Positions 41,529-42,508 of a stretch of 42,508 bases of DNA are shown here, in pieces. The notes under the pieces were generated by a model. That model was given only the letters and a program-made list of their open reading frames with translations, searched no databases and was not told the origin of the DNA. This DNA is from Actinokineospora enzanensis DSM 44649 (GTDB lineage Bacteria > Actinomycetota > Actinomycetes > Mycobacteriales > Pseudonocardiaceae), in assembly GCF_000374445.1 (NCBI RefSeq), contig NZ_KB894448.1:1-42508 (forward strand), in the 5' to 3' direction. Positions within the stretch are counted from its first letter, which is position 1. Every line of letters begins with the position of its first letter. Both the position numbers and the translations under genes were made by a program.

Positions 41529-42179
41529 TTACGGTGTTGTTGGGCAAACTTCGGGTCGCATTACCGGAGCCTTACGGAAGTAGCTGCGGACTGGGCGGCT
41601 CAACCCACGCAGACTGATGTGACGTGTTCGTGGTTCGATGAGGCGTAGTTCGCGGAGACGAATCGTCATTGCGGCCTCGGATACATTGAACTTGGCGGCG
41701 AGTGCTGCCGGGCTTTGAATACCGCTCGCCCAAGCACTCTTGAGCCAGCCGCGCGGCATGAGCAAGCAGGCTGCGAAGTAGTCGCAAATCTGCTCGGTCA
41801 TGCGGTGCCGCTCTTTTTCTGTTGATCCAAGCTCGCTGTAGATTTCATTGATAAATGGGTGATCGAGTACATGCTTGAACTCGTGGCTTAGCGTGAAGCG
41901 GCGACGGGTCGGGCTGTCTTCGCGGTTGACGACGATGAGCCAGCGACCCCGGCTCCATTGTGAGACACCTGAGATATCGGCAGCTTTCGGTATTGGCTCT
42001 ACCTTGACCTCAATGCGAGGCAGCTTGGTAATTAGCCCGACGTCAACGGCGGACTCCCGCTGACCGAGAAGCTCCAGAAGGAGTGTGGCTTGACGTTCAG
42101 CAACGCTCTTGGCTTCGTGTAGTTCGAGCGGTCGGTTTGGCATGAGCGCCCGTAGTTGTTTGATGATTGATGTGTGCAT
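41529..42179 (-). CDS. ImmA/IrrE family metallo-endopeptidase
   Basis: A 216-residue zinc protease. The HExxH motif is FTLSHEFKHVLDH (about residues 96-108), and the third ligand/active-site region is RMTEQICDYFAACLLMPRGWL. The C-terminal ALAAKFNVSEAAMTIRLRELRLI is the usual helical recognition segment. In ICEBs1 ImmA cleaves the ImmR repressor to induce excision, so here it may trigger the adjacent xis-int. A partner HTH repressor gene is not adjacent; upstream is an IS30 insertion. AAAGGA precedes the ATG, and the two stops and starts downstream are closely spaced (12 nt to xis). Confidence 0.88.
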   Translation of the reverse strand: MHTSIIKQLRALMPNRPLELHEAKSVAERQATLLLELLGQRESAVDVGLITKLPRIEVKVEPIPKAADISGVSQWSRGRWLIVVNREDSPTRRRFTLSHEFKHVLDHPFINEIYSELGSTEKERHRMTEQICDYFAACLLMPRGWLKSAWASGIQSPAALAAKFNVSEAAMTIRLRELRLIEPRTRHISLRGLSRPVRSYFRKAPVMRPEVCPTTP

Positions 42180-42229
42180 GTACTGTCCTTTCTGTGGTTT
42201 GACTTCTATCTATCCGGCGGTGCTTGACC

Positions 42230-42508
42230 TCATGTGGTCATTGCGCCACCGTGTCTGAGCAGGAGTTCGTTCATCTTCTCGACGGGTTTGTAGCCGCCGA
42301 GGGTCTCACGGGGACGGCCGTTGAGTTCCCGGGCGACCGCGTCGAGGTGAGCCTGGGAATGGACCGACAGGTCGGTCCCCTTCGGAAAATACTGGCGCAG
42401 CAGTCGATTCGTGTTCTCGTTCGTGCCCCGCTGCCATGGGCTGTGCGGGTCACAGAAATAGACCGGCATTCCGGTGGCCATGGTGAAGTACGCGTGATCG
42501 GCCATCTC
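42230..42508 (-). CDS. IS30-family transposase, C-terminal part (cut by window edge)
   Basis: The 92 visible codons match the end of the IS30 DDE domain: [48 protein letters not shown] with the Asp-Pro-His and the catalytic Glu in GTNENTN, then [23 protein letters not shown]. The frame is open at the right edge, so the gene is partial. The stop at 42230 lies close to the presumed IS end (about 42214-42238, CCGGCGGTGCTTGACC), only about 50 bp upstream of the immA-like start. High GC again, unlike the int/xis/immA genes. Confidence 0.93.
   Translation of the reverse strand, partial: EMADHAYFTMATGMPVYFCDPHSPWQRGTNENTNRLLRQYFPKGTDLSVHSQAHLDAVARELNGRPRETLGGYKPVEKMNELLLRHGGAMTT

Larger units (their letters stand above)
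38000..42508. mobile_element. Composite integrated element, left end at tRNA-Leu
   Basis: From the tRNA-Leu 3' end to the window edge the content is entirely mobile: serine recombinase, attP-like tRNA-Lys core, tyrosine integrase, excisionase, ImmA-like protease and an IS30-family transposase. GC is markedly lower from about 40070 onward (for example CAGCTTATTTTCTAGACTC near 40190). The gap at 39754-40021 holds no gene; it contains a small hairpin with a TTCG loop (39858-39871). The right end and cargo are outside the window, so the extent is a minimum and the exact left junction is approximate. Confidence 0.75.

Overview
The window looks like chromosome from a high-GC actinobacterium, most probably of the Pseudonocardiaceae (Saccharothrix/Actinokineospora/Lentzea-like). 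Supporting signs are the very high GC, frequent GTG and TTG starts, leaderless genes with a TAGGNT-type -10 box, DUF3151, DUF3558 and EspG families, a DasR-type operator at nagA and an ESX-associated gene set. The species cannot be fixed from the sequence alone.

Layout. 1-13.9 kb is a core housekeeping stretch. It holds a DedA membrane protein, nagA with tandem dre-like operators, an ECF sigma factor, YciI, an SDR, an aldo/keto reductase, DUF427, class II fructose-bisphosphate aldolase (fba), DUF3151, several secreted or anchored unknowns including an HNH nuclease, and purA. The gene set dedA/fba/DUF3151/unknown/purA recalls the mycobacterial purA-fba neighbourhood. 13.9-17.8 kb is a sulfonate uptake and desulfonation operon (ssuC-B-A-D, minus strand), preceded by an unannotated 25-codon leader peptide of the HVDLRRxASAxC type. 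18.2-22.8 kb carries a CPA1 Na+/H+ antiporter, a UBP zinc finger protein, a secreted glycerophosphodiesterase and purD.

22.9-27.5 kb is a plus-strand type VII secretion (ESX) associated module: a WXG/PE-like protein, a DUF3558 lipoprotein, a PPE-like protein with a collagen-like tail, an EspG-like chaperone, a second small PE/WXG-like protein, and a WXG100 domain fused to a lytic transglycosylase. No ESX core gene is visible in the window. It is followed by a scar of two truncated transposases facing each other, small membrane ORFs and a broken channel-like ORF. 30-37.9 kb has threonine aldolase, a sigma/anti-sigma pair, a TetR regulator, purB, an amino-acid ABC transporter and a MOSC protein.

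37.9 kb to the end is a mobile region beginning at an intact tRNA-Leu(GAG). It holds a large serine recombinase whose frame runs antisense through the tRNA, a tyrosine integrase whose frame runs antisense through an isolated tRNA-Lys 3' half plus terminator (an attP-like core), an excisionase, an ImmA/IrrE protease and the end of an IS30-family transposase. GC drops sharply from about 40.07 kb. Two unrelated integration modules side by side, one with an apparently unused attachment core, suggest a composite or accreted element that continues beyond the right edge.
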